A stretch of DNA of 64,000 bases from Tetradesmus obliquus (Eukaryota; Chlorophyta; Chlorophyceae; Sphaeropleales; Scenedesmaceae), in the NCBI GenBank assembly GCA_030272155.1, contig CP126207.1, positions 1,922,001-1,986,000 on the forward strand. The letters are read 5' to 3'. This document shows positions 42,073 to 52,632 of the stretch, one piece after another. The notes beneath the pieces were generated by a model. It had not been told where the DNA came from. It worked only from the letters and a program-made list of their open reading frames with translations, and searched no databases. The translations under genes and the position numbers were made by a program. Position 1 is the first letter of the stretch; the number at the start of each line of letters is the position of its first letter.

Positions 42073-42480
42073 CGATCTTCGGTTTTTCTTTTTTGAAGCA
42101 AGAACGTTACAAGGGCTGACCCAAATAACTGTGCACTTGCTCCATACAAAGATCCATTGAGAGAGTGAGGCAACCTGTTCCGCACTCACCCCACAGGTCT
42201 CTTGTACCAAGAGACGCTGTCACACGATCATGCAGACAGCCCCGTGCGGGGCAGCCCCGAAAGGCATCCAGGACCTGACCGAGTGCCCAGACTCCACTAA
42301 AATCACAGTCACGCAATGACACCTATAAACAGGCGTCTTGTGTGTGTGCCGTAATGCTGCCTGTAAGGTGCAGATTTTAGAGGTGTGCAAGTCACCATGC
42401 ATTGATAGCTGACAGTTACATTATGGACAGCTTTTGTTTCAGGGGCCAGTCACGGTCTGTCACACATCACAGGACGTCAC
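42073..42480. mobile_element. LINE composite between the P4H copies
   Basis: Imperfect T-run, minus tail (GAAGCAAGAACG, CCAAATAACTG variant) to 42319, then a plus UTR piece to about 42480. It repeats 39094-39439 but keeps the 3' end that is lost there, so it shows the ancestral left boundary of the duplicated unit. Confidence 0.85.
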
Positions 42481-42784
42481 TGCTGCCGTTTTCAGAACTT
42501 GCCACAGCAGGCCTGACAGCGCAGCAGTATGCTGCGCAGCCGGTGAGTTCTGTCCAATGATTGGCATGGGGCGGCCGCTGCTGCAGCCATCCGAGCTGGG
42601 CACTGCAGGCCTGAATGAAGAGGAAACAGTGAACCGGCCAATGAGCACACGCAAATGTCAAGGTTGCCTGAAGAAGGGCTGCAGTGCTGGCCCTTGACAA
42701 AAAACAGCTGAAGTAGGGCTGCAGGCTGGCCCATCCAAGCTGGACACCAGGCTCACTGGGCAGTCAGCAGAGACACCAGCTGTT

Positions 42785-42816
<32 letters not shown>

Positions 42817-42833
42817 CGCTGCCGCTGCCGCAG

Positions 42834-44867
42834 ATCCGCACCAGCATGGGTGTGTTCCTCAACCGCACCGCCGACCCCTTTGGGCTGCTGGCGGCACTAG
42901 AAGACAAGATCGCAGCAGTCACCTTCTTCCCTCCAAGTCATGGAGAGGTGAGCACATTATAACTATAGTTGTTTTGTATTCAGTTGAGGATGGCTGCAAA
43001 TATCAACTAGCCCGTCAGGGCTGCTGGCGGCACTTGAAGGCAACGTCGCAGCAGTCACCTTCTGTTTTTTTTCACCTTCTTCTCCCCAAGCCATGGAGAG
43101 GTGAGCGCATTTCAACTTGCAGTTGTGTTTTCAACACAACAGACTTACTTCAAGGGAACCGCAACAGCCTAGCTGTACGCAGGACTGGCCCTTCAGGGGT
43201 GCTGGAAGCAGCACAGGTCAGGGTAACAGCGTCCACCTTCATCCCGCCCACCCCCAAATCATGGAGATCTAAGCAATCAACAACGGAAAGTGAAACCGCA
43301 GCTATGCTGGGTTGTGAGCCTTGCTGCACATTCAACTGACTTCTAACCAGGGCCTTAAAGTATAGAAGATCTGCAACAGCAGCAGCACTGTATTGAGACT
43401 GCCCCTGCAGGACTTCACCGTGCTGCGCTACAGCCCGGGCCAGCACTACCACAGCCACATGGACACCTTTGACGGCCACAGCCACAACCACTGTATTGAG
43501 GATGCCCCCGGTTGCCCCTGCAGGACTGTGACGTGCTGCACTACAGCCCGGGCCAGCACCACAGCCACTGCGCGCCACAGAGCAAACATGGACAGTCATA
43601 TACACACAACTGGCTGACACCCGCGGCTGTGTGACGTTTGTTCCGTGCAGGACTTCAACGTGCTGCGCTACAGCCCCGGCCAGCACTACCACAGCCACAT
43701 GGACACCTTTGACGCGCGCTTCGTGGCACAGACCGACCCAGGCTTTGGCCAGCGCATGGCCACCATGATCCTGTACTTGTCTGACGTTGAGGAGGGAGGA
43801 GAAACGGTTTTTAAGCGAGAGGGCAAGTACGGTGAGTCATCAGCGTCACTTCTGTTTCCTTTGATCCTCAGGCTTTGGCCAGCGCATGGCAACGATGATC
43901 CTGTACTTGTCTGACGTGGAGGAGGGAGGAGAAACGGTGTTTAAATGAGAGGGAAAGTATGGTGAGTGCTCAACCATAACACCCACTACCCCGTAGGACT
44001 AGAATCCTTGGGATTTCAAGTGTTGTTCAGTCTGAGGACATCATTGTTGACCGGGCTGCTGGCAGCTGTGAGACCATCGACTACAATCACAAGCAGCACA
44101 GACGCTCTGCTCTGCTGTTCTTTAGCATGGCCTGTGAAGCATGACTTCTTTAGCATGGCTTAAGCATGACTAAGCTTCTTAAGCATGACTTCTTTAGCAT
44201 GGCTTCTTTACCATGGCTCTGATGTTCTTTAGCATGCACTTCGTCCGCCTGCCTGGCTGCTGCTGCATGCCTGCCCGCCTGCCCGCCTGCCCGCCTGCCC
44301 GCCTGCCCGCCTGCCCGCCTGCCCGCCTGCCTGCCTGCCCTCCTGCCTGCGTTCCTCTCGGCCTGACTGGTATATATCCCGCTGCCTGTGCCAACACCAC
44401 CACCATCCCCTCAGGCTCCTTGGGCGTGAAACATGAAGTCAGCCCTTGTAACTTTCTTGCTTCAAAAAAAAAACATGAAGTCAGCCGCACCACTTGTGAA
44501 AGCGCCGACTTCAAATACCAGCCTTTTGCGGGCAATGCGTTGCTGTTCTTCAGCATGCACTCCAAAAAGGCCTCACCACCCGCCTTGCTGCTGCCTGCCT
44601 GCCGTGCTAAAACCCAACCCCGCAGGTGCCTCAGGCGTGCAGCACGAGGACAGCCTCACCACTTGCGAAAGCAGCGACTTCAAGTACAAGCCCCGTGCGG
44701 GTGACGCGCTGCTGTTCTTCAGCATGCACCCGGACCGCAGCATCGACCCAAGGGCGCTGCATGGCGGCTGCCCCGTGGCTGCTGGCAGCAGCGAGAAGTG
44801 GGTGGCGACAAAGTGGCTGCACGACAAGCCCATCAATGACTGGGATGGGGAGGCTGACACAGCATGA
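42834..44867 (+). CDS. Prolyl 4-hydroxylase catalytic region, three exons, 5' end missing (copy 2)
   Basis: Exons 42834-42947, 43651-43831 and 44626-44867 repeat the first copy with in-phase splicing. The Fe(II) ligands (HSHMD, LHGG) and the 2-oxoglutarate Lys (EKWVATKW) are kept. The one coding difference noticed is Ala to Thr in NRAADPF (NRTADPF). The upstream region again contains only LINE UTR, with no N-terminal exons. Duplicate exons lie at about 43018-43575, at 43870-43961 (with the same TGA) and at 44415-44560. Two copies with the same missing 5' part point to duplication of an already truncated gene. Transcription cannot be judged from sequence. Confidence 0.78.
44269..44336 (+). repeat. 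8-bp microsatellite in P4H intron, copy 2
   Basis: (CCCGCCTG)n as in the first copy, preceded by an additional CCTG. Confidence 0.88.
44445..44471 (+). mobile_element. 27-bp LINE insertion in a P4H duplicate exon, copy 2
   Basis: Same insertion as 41401-41427, with AACATGAAGTCAGCC at 44430-44444 and 44472-44486. Confidence 0.94.
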
Positions 44868-44900
44868 TGTTCGTCATGACGTACGTTTGGTAAAAAGACG

Positions 44901-45126
44901 CAGGTTGGCACGGGTGCCGATGACCTGGCATGCACCGTCACCAAAACGCTCACGTCCAGCAAAAATACATGCGGGTCGATCTTCGATTTTAAATGTCCGT
45001 CACTAATAATTCGAGACTTTATTTGTCTGGCAGTGCGCATTCAAGCAAATCGAAGCGGCCCGCAAACCGTCGCCGCACTCCCAATTTTCGTCCGGGCCGC
45101 AAAAATACCTGCGGGTCGATCTTCGG
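44901..45126 (+). repeat. Satellite island after the second P4H copy
   Basis: Same partial monomer and end junction as 41857-42072, with one difference (ATGCGGG for ATGCGAG). Confidence 0.9.
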
Positions 45127-46188
45127 TTTTTCTTTTTTGAAGCAAGAACGTTACAAGGGCTGACCCAAATAACTGTGCACTTGCTCCATACAAAGATCCA
45201 TTGAGAGAGTGAGGCAACCTGTTCCGCACTCACCCCACAGGTCTCTTGTACCAAGAGACGCTGTCACACGATCATGCAGACAGCCCCGTGCGGGGCAGCC
45301 CCGAAAGGCATCCAGGACCTGACCGAGTGCCCAGACTCCACTAAAATCACAGTCACGCAATGACGTCCTGTGATGTGTGACAGACCGTGACTGGCCCTTG
45401 AAACAAAAGCTGTCCATAGTGTAGCTGTCAGCTATCCATGCATGGTGACTTGCACACCTCTAAAAGCTGCACCTTACAGGCAGCATTACGACACACACAC
45501 AAGACGCCTATTTATAGGTGACTGATTGTCGACACAGACAATCGCCACCTGTCTATTCATAGACTCTCCACTTCATGCAAAGCACATCCTGCTATTGACC
45601 GAACATACCCCTATGAGACATGTGGCAATATGTAAAAAAAATGACACCAACACAGACACACATCACCACACACGCAAACTTATCATCACATGCCTGCGCA
45701 CATAATCATACTCTGCTACCCACGCGCATGCATACATAACGTGACCCAGCCATCAACTTAGCCTTTGCCATTCTATTTTGCAACACATCACAACGAGAAA
45801 CGACAACCACTACTCCAACGAATGCATTGCATATCCTGCCCGAGCCGTCAAAACAGACCACCACGCCACCTATACCCGTGCCCAACCCATCACTCACATG
45901 CCAGCCGTGCCGGCCCGAATATTGATGCGACCATCGGTGCCCACCCTATACAGTGCTCCCCACTTCTGCCAAAAGTCAACAAGTTGCAACACATCACAAC
46001 GAGAAACGACAACCACTACTCCAACGAATGCATTGCATATCCTGCCCAAGCCGTCAAAACAGACCACCACGCCACCTATACCCGTGCCCAACCCATCACT
46101 CACATGCCAGCCGTGCCGGCCCGAATATTGATGCGACCATCGGTGCCCACCCTATACAGTGCTCCCCACTTCTGCCAAAAGTCAACAA
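45127..46188 (-). mobile_element. LINE tail and UTR (minus) with an internal tandem duplication
   Basis: After the imperfect T-run the CCAAATAACTG-type tail continues, unlike at 42073, through the whole UTR into the last codons of the ORF. It ends near CAAAAGTCAACAA. The segment 45779-45984 is repeated at 45985-46188. The 3.04-kb unit ends within this tail. Confidence 0.85.
45779..46188 (-). repeat. 206-bp tandem duplication in LINE UTR
   Basis: TGCAACACATCACAACGAG... to ...AAAGTCAACAAGT occurs twice in direct order with one or two differences (CCCGAGCCG versus CCCAAGCCG). The second copy runs into a plus-strand UTR at ACAATCAGTCACC. Confidence 0.92.
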
Positions 46189-46354
46189 TCAGTCACCCAT
46201 AAATAGGCGTCTTGTGTGTGTGTGTGTCGTAATGCTGCCTGTGAGGTGCAGCTTTTAGAGGTGTGCAAGTCACCATGCATTGATAGCTGACAGCTACACT
46301 ATGGACAACTTTTGTTTCAAGGGCCAGTCACGGTCTGTCACACATCACAGGACG

Positions 46355-46385
<31 letters not shown>

Positions 46386-46857
46386 GAAGCAAGAAAGTTA
46401 CAAGGGCTGACCTACATAACTGTGCACTTGCTCCACAAAAAGATCCATTGAGAGAGTGAGGCAACCTGTTCCGCACTCACCCCACAGGTCTCTTGTACCA
46501 AGAGACGCTGTCACACGATCATGCAGACAGCCCCGTGCGGGGCAGCCCCGAAAGGCATCCAGGACCTGACCGAGTGCCCAGACTCCACTAAAACTCACAG
46601 GACGTCATTGCGTAACTGTGATTTTAGTGGAGTCTGGGCACTCGGTCAGGTCCTGGATGCCTTTCGGGGCTGCCCCGCACGGGGCTGTCTGCATGATCGT
46701 GTGACAGCGTCTCTTGGTACAAGAGACCTGTGGGGTGAGTGCGGAACAGGTTGCCTCACTCTCTCAATGGATCTTTTTGTGGAGCAAGTGCACAGTTATG
46801 TAGGTCAGCCCTTGTAACTTTCTTGCTTCAAAAAAAAAAAAAAAAAAAAAAAAAAAA
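46187..46857 (+). mobile_element. LINE tail (plus) with a nested minus tail
   Basis: A plus-strand UTR from ACAATCAGTCACCC to a poly(A) of 28 (46830-46857), split by a minus-strand tail at 46357-46594. No duplication pairs its two ends: the left side is LINE UTR and the right side is knuckle coding sequence. One boundary is therefore rearranged. Confidence 0.85.
46357..46594 (-). mobile_element. LINE tail nested in a plus-strand tail
   Basis: Poly(T) of 29 and about 200 nt of UTR are flanked by TCACAGGACGTC at 46345-46356 and 46595-46606. The opposed copies create a long inverted repeat. Confidence 0.94.
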
Positions 46858-47053
46858 GAAGTCATCCAGCAGCAGCAGACGGCTGTTGTTAACAGGGACC
46901 ACTGCTCCTGGCTGCACTAGCTGCCACACCTGTTGTGCAAAGTTATGTAGGTCAGCCCTTGTAACTTTCTTGCTTCAAAAAAAAAAAATAAAAAAAAAAT
47001 AAAACACCTGTTGTGCATACCACTGCCACACTGCTGCAGCTATTGGGCACTCT
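46858..47053 (-). pseudogene. LINE zinc-knuckle fragment
   Basis: Coding sequence of the knuckle region (reverse of VWQWYAQQVWQLV and LLLLDDFSVW), with TTGTTAACAGG and GCACTAGCTGCC as in copies 4, 5 and 8, broken by the insertion at 46940-47003. It ends at GGGCACTCT, joined to UTR as in those copies. Confidence 0.75.
46940..47003 (+). mobile_element. LINE tail (64 bp) in a knuckle fragment
   Basis: AAGTTATGTAGG... plus an A-run interrupted by T, flanked by ACACCTGTTGTGCA at 46926-46939 and 47004-47017. The empty site is seen at 16900-16920. Confidence 0.94.
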
Positions 47054-47065
47054 GCTGTCACACGA

Positions 47066-47206
47066 TTTTTTTTTTTTTTTTTTTTGAAGCAAGAAAGTTA
47101 CAAGGGCTGACCTACATAACTGTGCACTTGCTCCACAAAAAGATCCATTGAGAGAGTGAGGCAACCTGTTCCGCACTCACCCCACAGGTCTCTTGTACCA
47201 AGAGAC
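47066..47206 (-). mobile_element. LINE tail (141 bp) in LINE UTR
   Basis: Poly(T) of 20 and about 120 nt of UTR are flanked by GCTGTCACACGA at 47054-47065 and 47207-47218. The empty site is intact at 16954 and 20934. The target equals the UTR sequence at which the insert happens to be truncated. Confidence 0.85.
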
Positions 47207-47467
47207 GCTGTCACACGATCATGCAGACAGCCCCGTGCGGGGCAGCCCCGAAAGGCATCCAGGACCTGACCGAGTGCCCAGACTCCACTAAAATCACAGT
47301 CACGCAATGACGTCCTGTGATGTGTGACAGACCGTGACTGGCCCCTGAAACAAAAGCTGTCCATAGTGTAACTGTCAGCTATCAATGCATGGTGACTTGC
47401 ACACCTCTAAAATCTATACCTTACAGGCAGCATTACGGCACACACACAAGACGCCTGTTTATAGGTG

Positions 47468-47753
47468 TCATTGCGTGACTGTGATTTTAATGGAGTCTGG
47501 GCACTCGGTCAGGTCCTGGATGCCTTTCGGGGCTGCCCCGCACGGGGCTGTCTGCATGATCGTGTGACAGCGTCTCTTGGTACAAGAGACCTGTGGGGTG
47601 AGTGCGGAACAGGTTGCCTCACTCTCTCAATGGATCTTTTTGTGGAGCAAGTGCACAGTTATGTAGGTCAGCCCTTGTTTTTTTTTTTTTTTTTTTTGAA
47701 GCAAGAAAGTAGGTCAGCCCTTGTAACTTTCTTGCTTCAAAAAAAAAAAAAAG
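47468..47753 (+). mobile_element. LINE tail with an 18-bp duplication, in LINE UTR
   Basis: From TCATTGCGTG to an A-run, flanked by GACGCCTGTTTATAGGTG at 47450-47467 and 47754-47771, the longest duplication found here. It contains the nested ultra-short insertion 47679-47708. Confidence 0.95.
47679..47708 (-). mobile_element. Ultra-short LINE insertion: poly(T) plus 11 nt
   Basis: Nineteen T and GAAGCAAGAAA are flanked by GTAGGTCAGCCCTTGT at 47663-47678 and 47709-47724. It lies inside the tail end of another LINE copy, so it is a third nesting level. Confidence 0.94.
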
Positions 47754-47891
47754 GACGCCTGTTTATAGGTGAGGGATTGTCGGCACAGACAATCACCACC
47801 TGACTATTCCTAGACTCTCCACTTCATGCAAAGCACATCCTGCTATTGACCATAAATACCCCTATGAGATATGTGGCCTTATGTAAAAAAT

Positions 47892-49237
47892 GATCATATA
47901 CGACCGCATATTGTTGTTCGTGGCACTAATAAAAATGTTTCAACTAGTTGCAAATGTTGATCGGCTGATCAAAATGTCAAGGCAATGACCGAACAAAATG
48001 TCAAGGCAATGACCTGGCATGCCGGATGCAGGTTGGCACGGGTGCCGATGACCTGGCATGCACCGTCACCAAAAAGCTCAGGTCCGGTAAAAATACCTGC
48101 GGGTCGATCTTCGATTTTACATGTCCGTCACTAACAATTAGAGACTTTATTTGTCTGGCAGTGCGCATTCAAGCAAATCGAAGCGGCCCGCAAACCGTCA
48201 CCGCGCTCCCAAGTTTCGTCCCGGCCGCGTACTTGCCGATCATATACGACCGCATATTGTTGTTCGGGGCATTAGTAAAAATGTTTCAACTTGTTGCAAA
48301 GGTTGATCGGCTGATCAAAATGTCAAGGCAATGACCTGGCATGCCGGATGCAGGTTGGCACGGGTGCCGATGACCTGGCATGCACCGTCACCGAAAAGAG
48401 CACGTCCGACGAAAATACCTGCGGGTCGATCTTCTATTTTAAATGTCCGTCACTAACAATTAGAGACTTTATTTGTCTGGCAGTGCGCATTCAAGCAAAT
48501 CGAATTTCTTGCTTCAAAAAAAAAAAAAAAAAAAAAGCAAATCGAAGCGGCCCGCAAACCGTCACCAAAAAGCTCACGTCCGGCAAAAATACCTGCGGGT
48601 CAATCTTTGATTTTAAATGTCCGTCACTAACAATTAAGGACTTTATTTGTCTGGCAGTGCGCATTCAAGCAAATCGAAGCGGCCCGCAAACCGTCACCGC
48701 GCTCCCAAGTTTCGTCCGGGCCGCGTACTTGCGGATCATATACGACCGCATAATGTTGTTCGTGGCATTAGTAAAAATGTTTCAACTAGTTGCAAATATT
48801 TATCGGATGATCAAAATGTCAAGGCAATGACCTGGCATGCCGGATGCAGGTTGGCACGGGTGCCGATGACCTGGCATGCACCGTCACCAAAAAGCTCACG
48901 TCCGGCAAAAATACCTGCGGGTCGATCTTCGATTTTACATGTCCGTCACTAACAATTAAGGACTTTATTTGTCTGGCAGTGCGCATTCAAGCAAATCGAA
49001 GCGGCCCGCAAACCGTTGCCGCGCTTCCAATTTTCGTCCGGGCCGCGTACTTGCCGATCATCTACGACCGCATATTGTTGTTCGTGGCACTAGTAAAAAT
49101 GTTTCAATTTGTTGCAAAGGTTGATCGGCTGATCAAAATGTCAAGGCAATGACCTGGCATGCATGATGCAGGTTGGCACGGGTGCCGATGACCTGGCATG
49201 CACCGTCACCAAAAAGCTCACGTCCGACAAAAATACC
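47892..49237 (+). repeat. 322-bp satellite array G
   Basis: About four monomers, starting as in array C. It has the empty GATCTTCGATTTT site near 48110, an ultra-short insertion at 48505-48534 and a CCGTCACC-deleted monomer. It stops at GACAAAAATACC, joined to a plus-strand LINE UTR. Confidence 0.92.
48505..48534 (+). mobile_element. Ultra-short LINE insertion in satellite
   Basis: AAGCAAATCGAA event; duplication at 48493-48504 and 48535-48546. Confidence 0.9.
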
Positions 49238-50073
49238 AGTATAGGGTGGGCACCGATGGTCGCATCAAGATTCGGGCCGGCACGGCTGGCATGTGAGTGA
49301 TGGGTTGGGCACGGGTATAGGTGGCGTGGTGGTCTGTTTTGACGGCTCGGGCAGGATATGCAATGCATTCGTTGGAGTAGTGGTTGTCGTTCCTCGTTGT
49401 GATGTGTTGCAAAATAGAATGACAAAGGCTAAGTTGATGGCTGGGTTACGTTATGTATGCATGCGTGTGGGTAGCAGAGTATGATGATGTGTGCAGGCAT
49501 GTGCTGATAAGTTTGTGTGTGTGGTTATATGTGTCTGTGTTGGTGTCAAGTTTTACATAATGCCACATGTTTCATAGGGGTATGTTCGGTCAATAGCAGG
49601 ATGTGCTTTGCATGAAGTGGCGAGTCTATGAATAGACAGGTGGTGATTGTCTGTGTCGACAATCAGTCACCTATAAATAGGCGTCTTGTGTGTGTGTCGT
49701 AATGCTGCCTGTAAGGTGCAGCTTTTAGAGGTGTGCAAGTCACCATGCATTGATAGCTGACAGCTACACTATGGACAGCTTTTGTTTCAAGGGCCAGTCA
49801 CGGTCTGTCACACATCACAGGACGTCATTGCGTGACTGTGATTTTAGTGGAGTCTGGGCACTCGGTCAGGTCCTGGATGCCTTTCGGGGCTGCCCCGCAC
49901 GGGGCTGTCTGCATGATCGTGTGACAGCGTCTCTTGGTACAAGAGACCTGTGGGGTGAGTGCGGAACAGGTTGCCTCACTCTCTCAATGGATCTTTTTGT
50001 GGAGCAAGTGCACAGTTATGTAGGTCAGCCCTTGTAACTTTCTTGCTTCAAAAAAAAAAAAAAAAAAAAAAAA
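49238..50073 (+). mobile_element. LINE 3' end (836 bp, plus)
   Basis: From GTATAGGGTGGGCACC in the last codons of the ORF through the stop and the full UTR (subtype with GGTTATATGTG and GTGGCGAGTC) to 24 A (50050-50073). Left flank is satellite, right flank is a plus-strand knuckle fragment. No target-site duplication pairs them, so a later rearrangement removed one flank. Confidence 0.9.
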
Positions 50074-50183
50074 GGTATGCACAACAGGTGTGGCAGCTAG
50101 TGCAGCCAGGAGCAGTGGTCCCTGTTAACAACAGCCGTCTGCTGCTGCTGGATGACTTCAGTGTGTGGGCGCCGCCAGCAGCA
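50074..50183 (+). pseudogene. LINE zinc-knuckle fragment, sense on +
   Basis: Encodes YAQQVWQLVQPGAVVPVNNS then RLLLLDDFSVWAPPA. It is joined to satellite at CAGCATGTCCGTCAC. It is the only coding fragment of the LINE on the plus strand in the window. Confidence 0.8.
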
Positions 50184-50842
50184 TGTCCGTCACTAACAAT
50201 TATAGACTTTATTTGTCTGGCAGTGCGCATTCAAGCAAATGGAAGCGGCCCGCAAACCGTCACCGCGCTCCCAATTTTCGTCCGGGCCGCGTACTTGCCG
50301 ATCATCTACGACCGCATATTGTTGTTCGTGGCATTAGTAAAAATGTTTCAACTTGTTGCAAAGGTTGATCGGCTGATCAAAATGTCAAGGCAATGACCTG
50401 GCATGCCGGATGCAGGTTGGCACGGGTGCCGATAACCTGGCATGCACCGTCACCGAAAAGCGCACGTCCGACGAAAATACCTGCGGGTCGATCTTCTATT
50501 TTAAATGTCCGTCACTAACAATTGAAGACTTTATTTGTCTGGCAGTGCGCATACAAGCAAATCGAATTTCTTGCTTCAAAAAAAAAAAAAAAAGCAAATC
50601 GAAGCGGCCCGCAAACCGTCACCAAAAAGCTCACGTCCGGCAAAAATACCTGCGGGTCGATCTTTGATTTTTTTTTCTTTTCTTTGATTCTTTGATCTTT
50701 GATTTTAAATGTCCGTCACTAACAATTAAGGACTTTATTTGTCTGGCAGTGCGCATTCAAGCAAATCGAAGCGGCCCGCAAACCGTCACCGCGCTCCCAA
50801 GTTTCGTCCGGGCCGCGTACTTGCCGATCATATACGACCGCA
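50184..50842 (+). repeat. 322-bp satellite island with T-rich filler
   Basis: About two monomers with an ultra-short insertion (50567-50591). At 50666-50700 a T-rich stretch built from repeats of TCTTTGAT lies inside the GGGTCGATCTTTGATTTT part of a monomer. It looks like slippage or a templated filler. The island is cut at ACGACCGCA by LINE copy 9. Confidence 0.88.
50567..50591 (+). mobile_element. Ultra-short LINE insertion in satellite
   Basis: Same AAGCAAATCGAA event; right duplication at 50592-50603. Confidence 0.88.
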
Positions 50843-52241
50843 TTTTTTTTTTTTTTTGAAGCAAGAAAGTTACAAGGGCTGACCTACATAACTGTGCACT
50901 TGCTCCACAAAAAGATCCATTGAGAGAGTGAGGCAACCTGTTCCGCACTCACCCCACAGGTCTCTTGTACCAAGAGACGCTGTCACACGATCATGCAGAC
51001 AGCCCCGTGCGGGGCAGCCCCGAAAGGCATCCAGGACCTGACCGAGTGCCCAGACTCCACTAAAATCACAGTCACGCAATGACGTCCTGTGATGTGTGAC
51101 AGACCGTGACTGGCCCTTGAAACAAAAGCTGTCCATAGTGTAGCTGTCAGCTATCCATGCATGGTGACTTGCACACCTCTAAAAGCTGCACCTTACAGGC
51201 AGCATTACGACACACACACACAAGACGCCTATTTATAGGTGACTGATTGTCGACGATGTGTGTGTGTCGTAATGCTGCCTGTAAGGTGCAGCTTTTAGAG
51301 GTGTGCAAGTCACCATGCATTGATAGCTGACAGCTACACTATGGACAGCTTTTGTTTCAAGGGCCAGTCACGGTCTGTCACACATCACAGGACGTCATTG
51401 CGTGACTGTGATTTTAGTGGAGTCTGGGCACTCGGTCAGGTCCTGGATGCCTTTCGGGGCTGCCCCGCACGGGGCTGTCTGCATGATCGTGTGACAGCGT
51501 CTCTTGGTACAAGAGACCTGTGGGGTGAGTGCGGAACAGGTTGCCTCACTCTCTCAATGGATCTTTTTGTGGAGCAAGTGCACAGTTATGTAGGTCAGCC
51601 CTTGTAACTTTCTTGCTTCAAAAAAAAAAAAAAAAAAATGATTGTCGACACAGACAATCGCCACCTGTCTATTCATAGACTCTCCACTTCATGCAAAGCA
51701 CATCCTGCTATTGACCGAACATACCCCTATGAGACATGTGGCAATATGTAAACAAAATGACACCAACACAGACACACATCACCACACACGCAAACTTATC
51801 ATCACATGCCTGCGCACATAATCATACTCTGCTACCCACGCGCATGCATACATAACGTGACCCAGCCATCAACTTAGCCTTTGCCATTCTATTTTGCAAC
51901 ACATCACAACGAGAAACGACAACCACTACTCCAACGAATGCATTGCATATCCTGCCCGAGCCGTCAAAACAGACCACCACGCCACCTATACCCGTGCCCA
52001 ACCCATCACTCACATGCCAGCCGTGCCGGCCCGAATATTGATGCGACCATCGGTGCCCACCCTATACAGTGCTCCCCACTTCTGCCAAAAGTCAACAAGT
52101 TTGATCTCAGGCGACCTTCCTTGCAGCCATGCAAACGGTATCCCACAACCCAACCTAACATCTACTTCCACCCTATCCCATTCCCTCTGAATTTGCTGCC
52201 GTAGCTCTGCCAGAAACCTGCACGCCACAGCCTTAGCAGCG
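50843..52241 (-). mobile_element. LINE copy 9 (minus) inserted in satellite
   Basis: Poly(T) of about 15, the UTR and the last codons of the ORF (to CCTTAGCAGCG) are flanked by the satellite duplication ACGACCGCA at 50834-50842 and 52242-52250. A plus-strand tail (51255-51638) is nested in it. It is also the first member of the 2.65-kb tandem units. Confidence 0.9.
51255..51638 (+). mobile_element. LINE tail nested in LINE copy 9
   Basis: From GATGTGTGTGTGTCG to an A-run of 19, flanked by TGATTGTCGAC at 51244-51254 and 51639-51649. Repeated at 53901-54287 and 56551-56936 as part of the tandem units. Confidence 0.93.
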
Positions 52242-52632
52242 ACGACCGCATATACGACCGCATAATGTTGTTCGTGGCATTAGTAAAAATGTTTCAACTA
52301 GTTGCAAATGTTTATCGGATGATCAAAATGTCAAGGCAATGACCTGGCATGCCGGATGCAGGTTGGCACGGGTGCCGATGACCTGGCATGCACCGTCACC
52401 AAAAAGCTCACGTCCGGCAAAAATACCTGCGGGTCGATCTTCGATTTTACATGTCCGTCACTAACAATTAAGGACTTTATTTGTCTGGCAGTGCGCATTC
52501 AAGCAAATCGAAGCGGCCCGCAAACCGTCGCCGCGCTTCCAATTTTCGTCCGGGCCGCGTACTTGCCGATCATCTACGACCGCATATTGTTGTTCGTGGC
52601 ACTAGTAAAAATGTTTCAATTTGTTGCAAAGG
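52242..52632 (+). repeat. Satellite fragment of unit 1
   Basis: About 1.2 monomers, starting with a short duplication (ACGACCGCATATACGACCGCATAATG) at the LINE boundary and ending at GCAAAGG before a poly(T). Repeated at 54892-55282 and 57541-57931. Confidence 0.9.

Larger units (their letters stand above)
39094..45170 (+). repeat. 3.04-kb tandem duplication carrying the hydroxylase gene
   Basis: Everything from the LINE composite through the gene, a satellite island and the start of the next LINE tail (39094 to about 42133) is repeated at about 42134-45170, at an offset of 3040-3044 bp. Differences seen by eye are few: one A fewer after 42690, A to G in GTTGAAGATGG (43rd kb copy GTTGAGGATGG), GCGCCG to GCACCG, an extra CCTG, and CTTGTGAAGC to CCTGTGAAGC. 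The duplication is recent relative to the LINE insertions in it. Confidence 0.93.
47207..47891 (-). mobile_element. LINE UTR (minus), uninverted reference for the 17-kb rearrangement
   Basis: The UTR runs to GACGCCTGTTTATAGGTG, is interrupted by a plus tail (47468-47753) and continues GAGGGATTGTCGG... to the satellite joint at about 47892 (TAAAAAATGATCATATACG). It shows the order that is partly inverted at 17419-17575, 21399-21556 and 29963-30123. Confidence 0.85.

Noticed and set aside
46188..46857. Large inverted repeat of opposed LINE tails as a functional palindrome or origin
   Set aside because: The inversion follows from a minus-strand insertion into a plus-strand tail, shown by the TCACAGGACGTC duplication; nothing else suggests an origin.
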